Shown here one piece after another: positions 34,465 through 46,412 of a stretch of DNA of 64,000 nucleotides. Each line of letters starts with the position of its first letter. Position 1 is the first letter of the stretch. Source of the stretch: Conchocele bisecta (lineage: Eukaryota; Mollusca; Bivalvia; Lucinida; Thyasiridae); contig CM055268.1 of assembly GCA_029237695.1 (NCBI GenBank), positions 49,122,418 through 49,186,417 on the forward strand, given 5' to 3'. The position numbers were made by a program, and so were the translations under genes. The notes beneath the pieces were generated by a model that ran no database searches, was not told the origin of the DNA, and worked only from the letters and a program-made list of their open reading frames with translations.

Positions 34465-35096
34465 ACGAGAATAGATATAATTTTCACGTACAAAAATAAA
34501 CAACAACAACCGCTTATCGTTTCTATGCATATGGTTGCCAGGACTCAGTTTCAGAACCAGTTTATTCAGTCATGGCTCACCAGCATCGATTCATCTTCAC
34601 GTGGAATTACGTATAGAATCTTTAAAACAGAGTTTGGATTAGAAACATATTTAATTAATCTCACGGAAAGGTTAAGAAAAACATTGACCAGATTTCGAAC
34701 TTGTAATCATAGACTGGCGGTCGAAACTGGTAGATGGACAGGTGTGCCGAGAGCAAGCAGGGTCTGCAACAAATGTGGCGCTGGTGCTCTCGGTGACGAG
34801 TTTCATTTCCTTTTCGAGTGCCGCTTCTATGATGGAGTTCGAAAACGGTATATCAAGCCATTTTATTTTAGAAGACCAAATATTTTAAAATTCGCACAGC
34901 TATTTGAGAAAAAATCTGGAAAGCAATTAAGAAATTTAGCTATTTTTATAAGAAATGCTTTATGGTTATAATGACTAGTGAGCTTATACATATGCATTTT
35001 GTATTTGTACCCATCGTTGTATTATGTAATCTGTTGTATACCTCGTGTGTCACGCATGTGGCTTAGAGTGAATAAAATGTATTGTATTGTATTGTT
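34465..35096 (+). mobile_element. 5'-truncated non-LTR retrotransposon (LINE) copy
   Basis: Contains the ORF2 C-terminal fragment, its stop, about 100 bases of 3' untranslated region, a poly(A) signal AATAAA and a tail of ATTGT units (35078-35096). The 5' limit is uncertain; the earliest in-frame codon after a stop is at 34465. Confidence 0.7.
34525..34971 (+). pseudogene. C-terminal fragment of a LINE-type reverse transcriptase protein
   Basis: An open frame of 148 residues ending in a stop, open back to about 34465. It ends in the zinc-knuckle type tail typical of animal non-LTR retrotransposon ORF2 proteins: C81-x2-C84, then H94 and C99 in the context CNKCGAGALGDEFHFLFEC. Just before it is the block RFRTCNHRLAVETGRW, as in related elements. 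After the stop come a short 3' untranslated region, an AATAAA at 35071 and an ATTGT-repeat tail. No reverse transcriptase or endonuclease domain is present, so this is a dead 5'-truncated copy. The first in-frame ATG is probably not a real start. The exact LINE clade (CR1-like or another) cannot be settled by eye. Confidence 0.82.
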
Positions 35097-35450
35097 GTAC
35101 AAAATGATCGCTTTCACGGCGTTTTCCATTCGCTTCATTTGCTTAGTTTGGAAACCCTCAAGCAATCTTTTCTGTACGGCGATAAACAATATATGAATTA
35201 ATATAACGCAGCTGCACCGCCATACAAAACACACAACTATTTTATCAGTGTCGACAAAACATGCAAAATGAAATACGTTTGTAACGAAGCAAATGAATTA
35301 TTTGCTTGCATTTTTTTTTCGTAAGTAAATGTGTGATTCAGAAACAATGGCTCTAATGTAATTGTTCTGGAATCGATGAATGCGCATGCGTATGGAACGT
35401 TTCATATTCATTATAGGATACGTGTATGCTGTGGAGGTGGTACCCATACT

Positions 35451-35697
35451 TTAATCCTTTCAACCCTAAGGAACTGGAATGGACTGTGATATGCTAATGT
35501 TCCGACCAATACAATGGTCACAAAATGATTTTCAGATTCGTCCATTTATGAAAAGGGGGTGTTTTTGTTCTAAGAAATATAAAAATTACTTGAAAAAAGT
35601 GCAGATCCTGATGAGACGGCTCGTTACGAGCCGGCTCATCTGGATCTGCACTTTTTGCATAAACCGCTATATCGGGATTTCGGGTTCAAAGGGTTAA
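35451..35697. mobile_element. Family C MITE (C3), complete
   Basis: TTAATCCTTTCAACCC to GGGTTCAAAGGGTTAA; same mismatched core as C2. Confidence 0.9.
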
Positions 35698-35730
35698 CTG
35701 GAGTGAAGTCGATGACGCACCATCGCAATA

Positions 35731-35940
35731 TACAGTGGAACCTCTCTTAACCGGACACCAAGAAAACTTCTGTTATCTTAGTTTGCTGGGTTTCTTGACA
35801 TTTATCTCAGGTGACAATGCCTGTTCATGATCGCATAGTACACAACTATATATGACCCAGAATTATCAAATGCCTGATTTACAGTGAAACCTCTCTAAAG
35901 GAGGTCCCAAGGGTGTCCGGTTTAGAGAGGTTTCACTGTA
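35731..35940. mobile_element. Family H element (H4), reversed order
   Basis: A single arm TACAGTGGAACCTCTC on the left, the middle with ATCTCAGGTGACAATGCC, then a hairpin (35880-35940). Confidence 0.85.
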
Positions 35941-36524
35941 CCTACTTTTTCCAAATGCCCGAAAGGGGAGATAATCCATGATCCGGGTATCGTATTTTAC
36001 GATACCTCGTCTTTGGCAATAAACTGTTTAGCGATATGCCGTATACATACACATGGCTCCATACATTCCTCCATATGTTGGAGAGTGTTGACAAGATAGT
36101 TAACATGTAGCAATTAATAGAGCAAAGAGCAAACATGTATATACAACTATTTACGCAGCAATACTATTACTGAATGCATATTCACAAGCAAATATCACGG
36201 ACTTCATACACGTGATATGAATCGTAACCACAAATAATGGAGACACATACATATAGCTCCGTACCGAATCATTACACTCGTATTCAACATTTGTGTCCAT
36301 TGCAGCTAATGTACATACACTTAATCATTTAGTGACGGACTCATCGTTTGTGGGTCAGGAGCGGATCAGGAGGGGGTCCGGGATTGCACCCCTTCCCCCC
36401 CCCCCCACCCCGTTCCGCCACGGAGTTTCCATAAATCACAGTTTACCACCTGTAGGATTCTGAATTTAAATGCCGTAAAACACAGGAAAGTGCATTTCGA
36501 AGAGCTCAAAAATAAGACAACCCC

Positions 36525-36625
36525 CTAGTTGCGAACGGTAACTCTTGCAATTACTCCCGTACCGTCCGTAGCTAGCTACGTACGGTACGGGAGTAGATTG
36601 CAAAAGAGTTACCGTTCGCAACTAG
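36525..36625. repeat. Family L hairpin (L1) with a 9-base target duplication
   Basis: AGTTGCGAACGGTAACTCTT and its inverse, centre GTAGCTAGCTAC. AGACAACCC stands on both sides. Confidence 0.9.
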
Positions 36626-37261
36626 ACAACCCACCCACCTCACCCCCGTTCCCCAAATGCTGGTTCCGCCCCTGTGGGTTACATATAGCTGTCATAGATA
36701 AGCTTTCTACGAGCGATTAGTACATCTAACGGAAAACAGAGTTCTGAGTATGGACTCGTGATTTCGGGTACAGCTTCAGAGTGCGTTTCAGAGCATTTCG
36801 CGACCTTTCGCCACTCTGGGTGCGCCGAGTTGGTCCACGGATATATCTCAGTGCGTTGTTGCTGCTGTTATTGTTTAGATCAAACCGCTTACGTTTCACG
36901 GGACGATTCGCATAAAATACTTGTTGTTGGGGTGGAGGATTTGTTTTACGTTTAAAAATGACCGTGTAAAGTACATTAGTATGTCTATAAAATATATGAA
37001 TATCTCTTCTGTTTATATGGCTGCATCAGGTGCATTTCTAGCAGTATTTAATTTTTACGAAACTCGGGAATGGCTCGATTCATCCATTTTGTATTTCAGC
37101 GAAGACACGGCTTTCCAATATCCCATAATACTTTAGATTCCCATCGCCTGCAATGTATGTAAACGACGATCGTGTTTGCGATGTCAGCCTCCTGATATAC
37201 CCATTACATGCGGAATACACCTTTTTTAATATTTTATTTTTATTTTTGTTATTTCTCAATG

Positions 37262-37334
37262 AAAGTATATGTTGCGACCACTCATTTGAACCGGCTCGAT
37301 GAGACGGTTCCAATGGTGTTCGCGACATATACTT
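37262..37334. repeat. Diverged family B hairpin (B4)
   Basis: GTATATGTTGCGACCACTCA and TGTTCGCGACATATAC around GAGACGGTTC; it stands without A arms. Confidence 0.75.
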
Positions 37335-37669
37335 CTAAGCACATTTACAGATAAGATTTATGATTTTCCCCAATCAAAATGGCATACCCTCAGCATGAAG
37401 CGGTACTTGATAAACAGTGCGAAGTAACGCGCTTGACAATCAACATCGATACTTGTTTCAAAGGTTGCAATTGTCATGTTATAAATATGGAGATCATTTT
37501 AGGTATGCTTTGTAAAATACAGATGGAGTATCAGAGGGCAGCGATGTTTATTTCAGGCAGCTGTCAGTTTCCACAGTCGGCCTATGACAACGCTCCTTGG
37601 ACAAACTGTATATTATATACACTCGTGTGTATCCGCTAGTCCAGTCCATACAAAACATACTTTTATATG

Positions 37670-37850
37670 TACACTACGGCCGGCGTTAATCTTGCCAATG
37701 TTTGTTAATTTCTTTATTTCAAAATGCTTAAATATTGCGCTTGAAATCAAGCAGCTTGGTTGACTGAGCATGATCTGTGCTACAGCTCAGGCTCAGACAA
37801 TCAAATTGCTTGATTGCAAGTCGATGTTCAGAAACGTTGATAATCTAGGC
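37670..37850. mobile_element. Family I MITE (I8)
   Basis: TACACTACGGCCGGCG to GATGTTCAGAAACGTTGA; core GATCTGTGCTACAGCTCAGG. Confidence 0.75.
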
Positions 37851-38324
37851 TGTCGTGTTTGCCAATGTTTCATATTTTGTATTTATGTATACACCCGATA
37901 GCTATTCTGTTTAATTGCATAATCATGCCAAGTCACAGAGAACCGATGTTCATGCTTTTCAATGATAGTTTTGATAATGCGTATGTATCCTGATAGCGAA
38001 TGACAATTGGTAGCTTTTCACATTATGGGGCTTATGGGCTTTGAGGCCAGTGTAGATCCAGATCAGTAGGTGCGTCCGCAAATACAAACACAATGTTTGT
38101 GACGGACGGACAGACGAACTTTTATTAACATTCATATATTGCAGCTCAATATATTTAATTTAGCGTTATCTGTCTGCTTGACGTTTGACCAGAATGATTG
38201 ATGACAATATAGCTTATCAAACGAATGGTATTTGATGCTATTGTTTGCGTTAATGAATGTTGTCTACATTTGATTATGCATTAATATTTCAATCCATTTG
38301 GAGTAGCGCGCGTCACGTGTACAA

Positions 38325-38400
38325 ATGAGACAAGCCATGTGATTTTGTACCTAAGAATATATGCGATATGAAAAATATTTACACAATTTACGATACATTG
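38325..38400. mobile_element. Family M fragment
   Basis: GAGACAAGCCATGTGATTTTG with TATTTACACAATTTACGATA. Confidence 0.5.
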
Positions 38401-38450
38401 TACTTTCCGTTTCGGCATCATTTACAGAAAATATCATTTTCATTATATAC

Positions 38451-38657
38451 TTTTAATATGTTCGTAAGTGCAACATTGTGATAGTCTGTAAATTTCAAAC
38501 TAACAATGTTTTCTTGTAAACAATTATTGGATTTACATGTATTGAGCATAGGCTGCACATGTAGCCTATGCTCAATACATGTAAATCCATCAAATTGAAA
38601 TTTCCAGACGACTCTAAATTTCCACTTTCGAACATTTTAGTCGTACGAAGTTTAGTG
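38451..38657. mobile_element. Family G MITE (G3), left end truncated
   Basis: TTCGTAAGTGCAACATTG to TCGTACGAAGTTTAGTG, with an F core GGCTGCACATGTAGCC whose centre change is matched in both arms. Confidence 0.85.
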
Positions 38658-38705
38658 TTGAATTATATAGCGCGTATGACAATACATGTATTACTTGTAC
38701 TGATT

Positions 38706-38922
38706 TACACCACCGTCTGCGCTAACCTTGCCATTATTTGTCAATTGTTTTATTTATAAATGCTTGAATATTGTGCTTGAAATTAAGCATCTTGATTGGC
38801 TGAGTCTGAGCTGTGCTACAGCCCAGGCTCAGCAAATCAATATGCTTGATTACGATTTGAGATTGTAAATAGATGTTCAGAAACGGTGACATCTCTGCAA
38901 GTTTAACGCAAGTGGTTGTGTA
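38706..38922. mobile_element. Family I MITE (I9)
   Basis: TACACCACCGTCTGCGC to AACGCAAGTGGTTGTGTA. Confidence 0.82.
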
Positions 38923-38974
38923 TGTATTGTTACATCATTTGGATATTTCACAGCGGAGAAATATACAATATATC

Positions 38975-39022
38975 TTTATATAACAATATTAATAATTATA
39001 ATAATAATATAATAATAATAAT
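38975..39022. repeat. AT-rich (AAT)n patch
   Basis: Runs of AATAATAAT and related triplets. Confidence 0.6.
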
Positions 39023-39633
39023 TTACGTGAAATGCTGAAATAAAAATATGGCGAGGCGATAAGGTGGATTTACAGACAGCCGTGCTAATTTTAAATCACA
39101 TTTATTATACGTATTATGTTTTTGTATGTTGCACTAATGATAAAACAAACAAAAAACAAGTAAACTAACAATACGTAATTTTCCTTTCAACATTTCTAAC
39201 CTAAGACACTTATAACGAAGGCGGGGACGTGTTAAAAAGTGACAAAGTACTTATTAAGATAATGAAGCGTGCTCACCCCCCATCCATTAGACCATCCATC
39301 CATCCATTTATCCACACATCCACGCATTTATAAATCTGTCTGATGCAGACTGCTTTACCCGCCAGCTACTTCCCGACATGACGCGAAGACCAACCTCCGT
39401 AAGGCTCATCAATATTCATGAGTGCGAAGGACGCGCCTACAAATTAGCTTATCTCCGCCCATCGGATGTGCAGCTGCGACAGACAAAACGCAGTCATCTC
39501 CCTTACCCCGTAAATTCACTCACAATGGATTCTGTAGATCGGATATTCGAAATTCCCTACTGACGTTTAATGATAACAGCAAGCACAGCATATAACATCG
39601 CTCTAATAATTAATGTTATATCATGAACTACAG

Positions 39634-39850
39634 TACAATGAAACCTCTCTAAACCGGACACCCTGGGAGGGAGGTCCCCAGGGTGTCCGGCTTAGAGAGG
39701 TTTCATTGTAAATCAGGCATTTGATTATTCTGAGCCATAGTTGTGTGCTATGCGATCACTAACATACATTATCACCTGAGATAAATGACCAAGAAGCGCA
39801 TCAAAAGTAAGATCACATATTGGTGTTCGGTGTTGAGAGGTTCCACTGTA
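39634..39850. mobile_element. Family H element (H5)
   Basis: A hairpin (39634-39710) with CTAAACCGGACACCCTGG arms, a middle with GAGCCATAGTTGTGTGC, and a single arm ending GAGAGGTTCCACTGTA. Confidence 0.87.
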
Positions 39851-40014
39851 ATTCGACCCATAAACAGACCACCCCTATGACTATGAACCACTTGGAGTTG
39901 AACTTTGAAGTAATGTTTTTCTTGGAATTTTGTCATATACATGTATATGCGGGCACCATACAATAGGTAGGTCTGGCTTAAAAAGTGGGGCTTTGGTGGT
40001 CAATATTTTTAATT

Positions 40015-40318
40015 ATCCCGTCAACACAGTACGTATGTGCCGTGAAACACGGTGCCGTGAAACATTTTTGATATCCTGCCAATACGACCTAATCACTGCG
40101 TATTAATATGTGCGGTGGCTGTGGTTGTTTTTATTGAATTTTAAAGCTATATGTAGGTGTTGACGGGATAAATAGAATAGTAGGTTAGTGCCGTGAATGG
40201 GGAAAATATCTGGCGCGGCACGGAAACGGGATGTGCTCGGTAGAGCCTCGCCCATCCCGTTTCCTGAGCCTTGCCAGATATTTTTTCCCATTCACGGCAC
40301 TAACCTACTATTCTCTAT
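40015..40318. mobile_element. Family K element (K2)
   Basis: ATCCCGTCAACACAGTACG; internal GTGTTGACGGGAT; hairpin arms TAGGTTAGTGCCGTGAATGG and inverse. Confidence 0.9.
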
Positions 40319-40504
40319 TAGTCAAACAACACACCTGCCACACTCGTCTTACTGACCTTACTCTATTCCTAGTAGTTTGATGCGATAAACATATTTATGC
40401 TTTTTTCGGCATTTTACAATCCCTGCCACGCGTTTTTTTACATGTATCAAATTTTTCTCCCATTCAATTTACAACGACTATTGAATAGCTAATAGCGGAT
40501 GCGC

Positions 40505-40562
40505 ATGCTGATCTGGGACTACACTGGTCTCAAATGCCATAATCCCCATTTCGAAGAAGGGA
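40505..40562. mobile_element. Family J fragment
   Basis: CTGATCTGGGACTACACTGG and AATCCCCATTTC only. Confidence 0.4.
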
Positions 40563-41790
40563 GATAATCCATGACCGGGGGTCGAATCAAAAACCGAAAT
40601 TCACGTTGCGCATCTATACACCATAAGGAAGGCACCCATCACGTTTCAAGTCCCTACTGTACATATTACTGTTAAATGCTTTACTTCTTACAAGAAACGT
40701 GATGGACAGACGGACACCCGTGACAAAAACAATGTACGCATTTTTATTTTTCGGAAAGTGGGTATAATTAGCGGTAGATATACAGCGTTATAGACGGACC
40801 GTGTTAAACCAGCTGACACTTGTGTGACAGTTTTATGTGGACGCCGGCATAAACCACCCTGCTTAGACACCGGTGATTAGTGGCTGACATCGTCATAACT
40901 GAATACAGAGTTGTCGTTCTTTGAGTCATCTCAGCAGTTAAACAGGGAGTCCCACATCCCAGGTTGTAATATAGGGAGACACATTATTTTCGTCCATGTA
41001 TTAGACACGGCATTTTTCGGGCATCATAAACATTAATTTACTATTACGGGACGTGTTATTTGGCATTATCATACTTTTTTTTTATTTCAAACGTGTATTG
41101 CCACATTGTTATCAACGCCGATAACTGTCTTTTCTTAAAATTCTAACGGAAACAACTATTTGCATTGATTATACATTATAATACATTGTATGTCGATAAA
41201 AAATATGTATTCAGGTGATGCATTTAGTTGACATAAATAATTTTAAAATGTCCTGCCTGATTTGCTTATCAATATAGACTGATACAACCGCGTGTCTCTA
41301 TAAATAAATCACATAGAGAGACTTAAAATCCTTGATAAATTAAAGATTAAATCATTATATCTGTACAGCGGGTTCTCGCAATTTTTTAAATGGTTGAATA
41401 GTACACTTACTTATTTAATTCATATATAAAACATGTTGTGCCTTATCGATAGGACCCCAACCAGCACCGAAAAGTACTTGAAATAACCAGGGACCATACA
41501 TACATCATTCGTCCCAGAGATAACTAGGTAAATTATTGTTTTTTTTACGATATGACATGCACCTTATCAAAACCGTTTCTATTAATGATAATAAGAGCAT
41601 ACATAGCATCGACAGTGTTGTAGGTAGGATATTTAAATGGAAAGTCTAAAAAATCTAGAACTAGTAGTGTACGAAAGTACGAATAGGGCGTGCTATTCTG
41701 AAACAAAGGGGTACCGATGAGTCGTCTTTTAACCACGTAGGTTACTGAACGACGCTGCGTCATCACTGAAGTGACAGCTACCTTAGAAAA

Positions 41791-42028
41791 TGTAGCCTTG
41801 ACTAGAGACATGGGGCTTATGTGATGTGTGACCAAAGTATCTCCTAATCATATAGCACGCACCTGTACCACGATAACGATCTAAATCGCTTGTTATACTC
41901 ATGTGTGCTTCATTGATGGAATGGCGACCAGTGCAGATCCTGATCAGCCTGTGCGGATGCACAGGCTGATATGGATCTACACTGGTCGCACAGACCATAA
42001 ACCACATGTCACCAGTCACAACCGCAAA
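41791..42028. mobile_element. Family J element (J7), full length
   Basis: TGTAGCCTTGACTAGAGACA to GTCACCAGTCACAACCGCA; inner GCGGATGCACAGGCTGATAT. Confidence 0.8.
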
Positions 42029-42847
42029 TATTAATGAAGAAAACTAATACCATCCATCTCGACAGTATCTTCACCACAGGGAGGTGTTTACAAATGATGT
42101 AGGTCTAGCGACTTCAATGGCGGCATAGGTGTTATAGCGGGCCCCTCACGACGGGAGATTAATGGGCGAACACAGCATCCGCGGCCCGACCACCCTGCAG
42201 GTACAGGCTGAGAGAAACGGCGGAGACACGAAATGTCCAAAGAATTAGTGCTCAAAATATCAACCGCCCGGTGTTGTGTCAAAGAGACTTAATTTTAGCC
42301 ACCTCCGGGGATTTTACATTTGTTCGTGGTAACAGTATTATTACTCAATCTGTGTTTCATAGCATTAATGTGATGAAAAGAAGACAGGTATCATGTATTC
42401 GTAGTGAACACAATACATATTCAATAGCCATTGTAAAGCGTTTTCCCACTTTTTCCATTGAGAATTGCGACAATGTTATTTCTCAGATTTGGTAACAATC
42501 ATCGACACACTAATATTAAATATGAGTGTGTCGATTTTATTAAGTACATTTATTATTTCACCCGAAGAGTGAACGTAATGGTGCTACATTAATTACCGAG
42601 ACGTACTCGTGATATATGAAAATTCCACAAACTCGATGAACATATATTTCATATTCATTGAAAACAACCTGAACATCCCCATTTTATTTCGACGTTTCTA
42701 CAGTCATAAATCTTGGGCATCGCTGGCGTATTCTGTTCTGATGCATCTCCAGCATCAATGTGAACATATAACATCAATACTGGTTATAAATAAGTCTCTT
42801 ATAATTCGTATTATAGTACCCATATACCCATGTAGTTGTTTTATAGT

Positions 42848-43052
42848 TACAGTGGGACCTTCTAATCGGACACCATGGGAACCCCATTGTCTTTAATTTC
42901 GATGGGTTTCACTGCAATTCATTTCACTATCGTGTCTGTTCATGATTGAAAAATACAAAACATGTTTATGAAGTCGTTAATTACAATGGAACCTCTCTAA
43001 ACCGGACACCCTGGACCTTCCAGGGTGTCCGATTTAGAGAGGTTCCACTGTA
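42848..43052. mobile_element. Family H element (H6-H7)
   Basis: A degraded arm or hairpin (42848-42915), a middle, and a well-kept hairpin (42982-43052) ending GGTTCCACTGTA. Confidence 0.75.
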
Positions 43053-43333
43053 TAGTCAACCATCAAGGTAATCGGCAGCTCTCGGTTTTCGATTCTCGTG
43101 ACGTTGTAACTGTGTGTTTTTTTGAAGACTGACATTTTCACAAAATATTTAGTATTTATTAAAAGAATCAGTTTCCATCATTGAACGAAATTCATGTCTA
43201 CAGCGACGTTTTAGATACGTTTATTATCATCAAATAATGAGTTGCTTAAATGCACAAAACTGGGTAGGCCAGTATATAATTACATGTATATGCTTATTGC
43301 AGCTGTACTCGTGGATGAGGCCTTCATCAAACA

Positions 43334-43403
43334 ATCGAAGGGGTAAGTGTAAGAAAGGGTTTTATTAGGGACTTAGCCCCCTTCTTCCACTGACCCCTTC
43401 AAT
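43334..43403. repeat. Family E hairpin (E8), left arm eroded
   Basis: The right arm is perfect (ACTTAGCCCCCTTCTTCCAC); the left arm GTAAGTGTAAGAAAGGGTTT is mutated. Confidence 0.75.
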
Positions 43404-43793
43404 CTATCTCAACAATGACCCACACATGTATCATATATGCAACCTGACACCACACGCATATTAATTTAACCACGTGCACAGGTATGGTCATATTTATTGC
43501 CTTTTACTAATTACTTACTTATTATATATTCTGGCATGTTACAATTGACTGAGTGGTACAGGATATCTGCACACTGGGCTGTCATGTGATATATGCTGGT
43601 CAGTGTGCAGGTGGACATTGGTGACCAACGGATGGGCGGCTTGTCACCAAGGTTACACGGGCCAGTAACCAGGTAACGACAGGAAGTGTCAGTATATGAC
43701 TTACATGGGTTGCCATGGCGATTGAAGTTTATTGCTATTTAGTTTGAGGCTACTGAGTGCAGGTGAAGGTACTTAGCCCGTGATTTCAATACT

Positions 43794-44083
43794 TTATGAG
43801 CATGTACGCCGTTCTTATGACATTTGATTGGCCGATGCTAAACTGAGTTGCGAACGATAACTCTTGCAATCTACTCCAGTACCGTCTCGAAATTCGTACC
43901 CGAATTCGTGCTCGAATTCACGCACAGTTTAGCATTAGTTGCGAACGGTAACTCTTGTAATCTACTCCGCCGAACGGGAGTAGATTACAAGAGTTACCGT
44001 TCGCACGGGGTAGATTACAAGAGTTACCGTTCGCAACTAATGCTAAACTGTGAACGAATTCGAGTACGAATTTCGAGACGGTG
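43794..44083. repeat. Nested L hairpins inside an N-like element
   Basis: N-like TTGATTGGCCGATGCTAAAC, then L arms (43850 onwards), then a larger inverted repeat (43881-44083). Its arms contain TCGAAATTCGTACCCGAATT, CAGTTTAGCATTAG and L arms, with an extra third L arm. Confidence 0.8.
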
Positions 44084-44466
44084 TTCAGACGTGCTTGACG
44101 TTGGTGGGTTATGCGAGAAACTATGAAATAGCACGGACTCTTATGGTGAATATACAGAATGAACGAAGCACACAATACAGACAGACGTACATTCAGCACA
44201 ACGGGCTAAAACATATTTTGGTACATTTTCAATGTGTGTCACAACAACAACAACAACAATGGTTGAGCGTGTTGAAAGCTCGCCCACTCCAAAGTAAGTA
44301 TTATTTGATATTTTCCTTAATATGTAACGGATTTTGATGAGATATGGCGTAGCAAACGCGTCTTCATGAGTTGAATTTGATGGTCCAGTGAGTTCGGCAC
44401 AAACTTTTGTCGTTTTTGCAAAATATGTTTAAATGGTTAAAGTATCGGACGTTCGAAAATGGACCA

Positions 44467-44686
44467 GGGGGCCGGTTCACCAAATTTCGTACGACTAAAA
44501 TGTTCGTAAGTGCACAATTATGATAGTCTGTAAATTTCACATTAAAAATGTTTTCTTATAAACAATTATTGTATTTACATTTATTGAGCATAGGCTGCAT
44601 ATGCATATGCAATTGAAAATTCCAGACGATCCTAAATTTGCACTTACGAACATCTTAGTCGTACGAAGTTTAGTGAAACGGGCCCC
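44467..44686. mobile_element. Family G MITE (G4)
   Basis: GGGGCCGGTTCACCAAATTTC to GTGAAACGGGCCCC; the F core is half deleted at GCATATGCATATGC. Confidence 0.87.
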
Positions 44687-45162
44687 AGATAGATAATGAT
44701 AGATGTATGTTTAATCAAATTCTCACCAAAGTAAATATTTTAATTTGTACATTAACTAATGTACACGTATGTAATGTATATTTATGTAACATTACAATTG
44801 AAAAATACCACATTCTCCAAATTACATGCTTTCACAACAGCTGTTAAAATCTATACTTCGCTATTTGAAGATATGCATCTAAATGCACCCAGTTATAAAT
44901 GACGCCTGGTTACGTAAGATGACGTCATATCTGACCGTGGATGTATATACAGGTAGGTATGTGATGTATATCTCGACACATCAATCACAGTCCGCTCCAT
45001 ATGGCCTGTCAACGTGACGTAACACCGATCAGGCTGGTCTTTACTGGCCGACGACATCAGAGTGGACACAAGGGTGGACACAAGATTCCCACGATTAATT
45101 AAACAGACTGGCACAAAATACTTCAAAGGTGGGTTGGGATCATATTATTTAACTTCATAATT

Positions 45163-45418
45163 AGGACACGTCATGTCTTTTTGCACCTTCGGACATCTGC
45201 TTAATTTCATGAAATACGTTAAACAAAATTTACAATATTTTCCGTAAATGGCGTCAAAAGTTGACAACATTTTCAGAGTACATGCGGAATTATATTCCGC
45301 ATGTGCTCTGAATATTTTGTCAACTTTGTTGACTTTAATTATGAAAAATATTGTAAATTTTGTAAACGTGTTGAATGAAATTACGCAGATGTCCGAAGGT
45401 TCACATGACGTGTCTCAT
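45163..45418. repeat. Family M inverted repeat (M1), 256 bases
   Basis: AGGACACGTCATGT faces ACATGACGTGTCT. Then ACCTTCGGACATCTGC and its inverse, and the inner GAGTACATGCGGAATTATAT and inverse. Confidence 0.85.
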
Positions 45419-45442
45419 TATTATTATTGTTGTCCGTGCTAC

Positions 45443-45628
45443 TACACTACCGCCGGCGCTAATCCTGCCCATATTTGCCAATTGTTTCAAAATACGTGAA
45501 TATTGTGCTTGAAATCAAATAGCTTGATTGTGTGAGCCTGAGCTGTAGCACAATAAAAGCCAATCAAACTGCTTGATCGCGAGTTGCGACTGCCAATAGA
45601 TGCTCAGAAACACCGGCATCTCGGCAGG
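45443..45628. mobile_element. Family I MITE (I10), fused to J
   Basis: TACACTACCGCCGGCG, core AGCCTGAGCTGTAGCACA, and the end CATCTCGGCAGGATCTGC runs directly into a J fragment. Confidence 0.75.
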
Positions 45629-45766
45629 ATCTGCACTGTTTGCCATTCCACTAGTGAAATACCAGTCAATATAGAGCGTTATCAGGCTACACGAGTGTGC
45701 TATTTGATCAGGAGCTACATTGGCCACACATCTCATAAACCACAGTTTTCCAGTGATAGCCATGGA
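45625..45766. mobile_element. Family J fragment (J8)
   Basis: GGATCTGCACTGTTTGCCAT to TTTTCCAGTGATAGCCAT. Confidence 0.72.
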
Positions 45767-46200
45767 CAATGATTGTGAACGTCAACTACGGCTGTACGAC
45801 AATACAGCAGTTAATGGTACGAATTTATAAGATGAAATTAATGCTGAAACCTGCATTCAATAAGCAATTGGTAACACTGTTGGAGGGTGTAACCCTCTAT
45901 AACATTAAAGCAACATTCTAAGTCACTTGACATTGACATTGAGCGCAGGGGCCGAATGTGTGGACAATAGAAAAGAAAATATACATGATGAAACATACGA
46001 ATATGAAGTTTCAAGCAAATCCGACTTACGGTAACACGTGACAGACGAACAGCCGGACAATGTGGCGACTATATGTACCGTGAACTTGTTTTCGGGATAC
46101 ATACAAATGGCAAAACGAAATGTTTTAAATTTATTTTTAGCGGAAATATGCGCGTCCACTATGAAGTCACACATGAACAGTTCTTTTTGTACAATTCTCT

Positions 46201-46412
46201 TATTTGAAAGCATCAGTGAAAAAAAGACCATAAGCACTTAGCCCCATGTTCCCACCGTCCCGTCAATACCAACAATATAGTGCATGTTGTTTATATTGTT
46301 TTTAAAAAAAAAAAAAAAAAAAAAGGCACTATATTGTTGGTATTGACGGGACGGAACGGTGGGAAAATGGGGCTAAGTGCTTATGGACTTTTTTCACTGA
46401 TGCTTTCAAATA
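46201..46412. repeat. 212-base inverted repeat with a poly-A loop
   Basis: TATTTGAAAGCATCAGTGAA and its inverse, with GGGACGGAACGGTGGG and GGGGCTAAGTGCTTATGG in the stem (E-like). The loop contains A26 (46299-46324). Confidence 0.88.

Noticed and set aside
42088..42282. GC-rich patch with GGTACAGG donor-like site as an exon
   Set aside because: No convincing acceptor, no recognisable protein and no phase partner.
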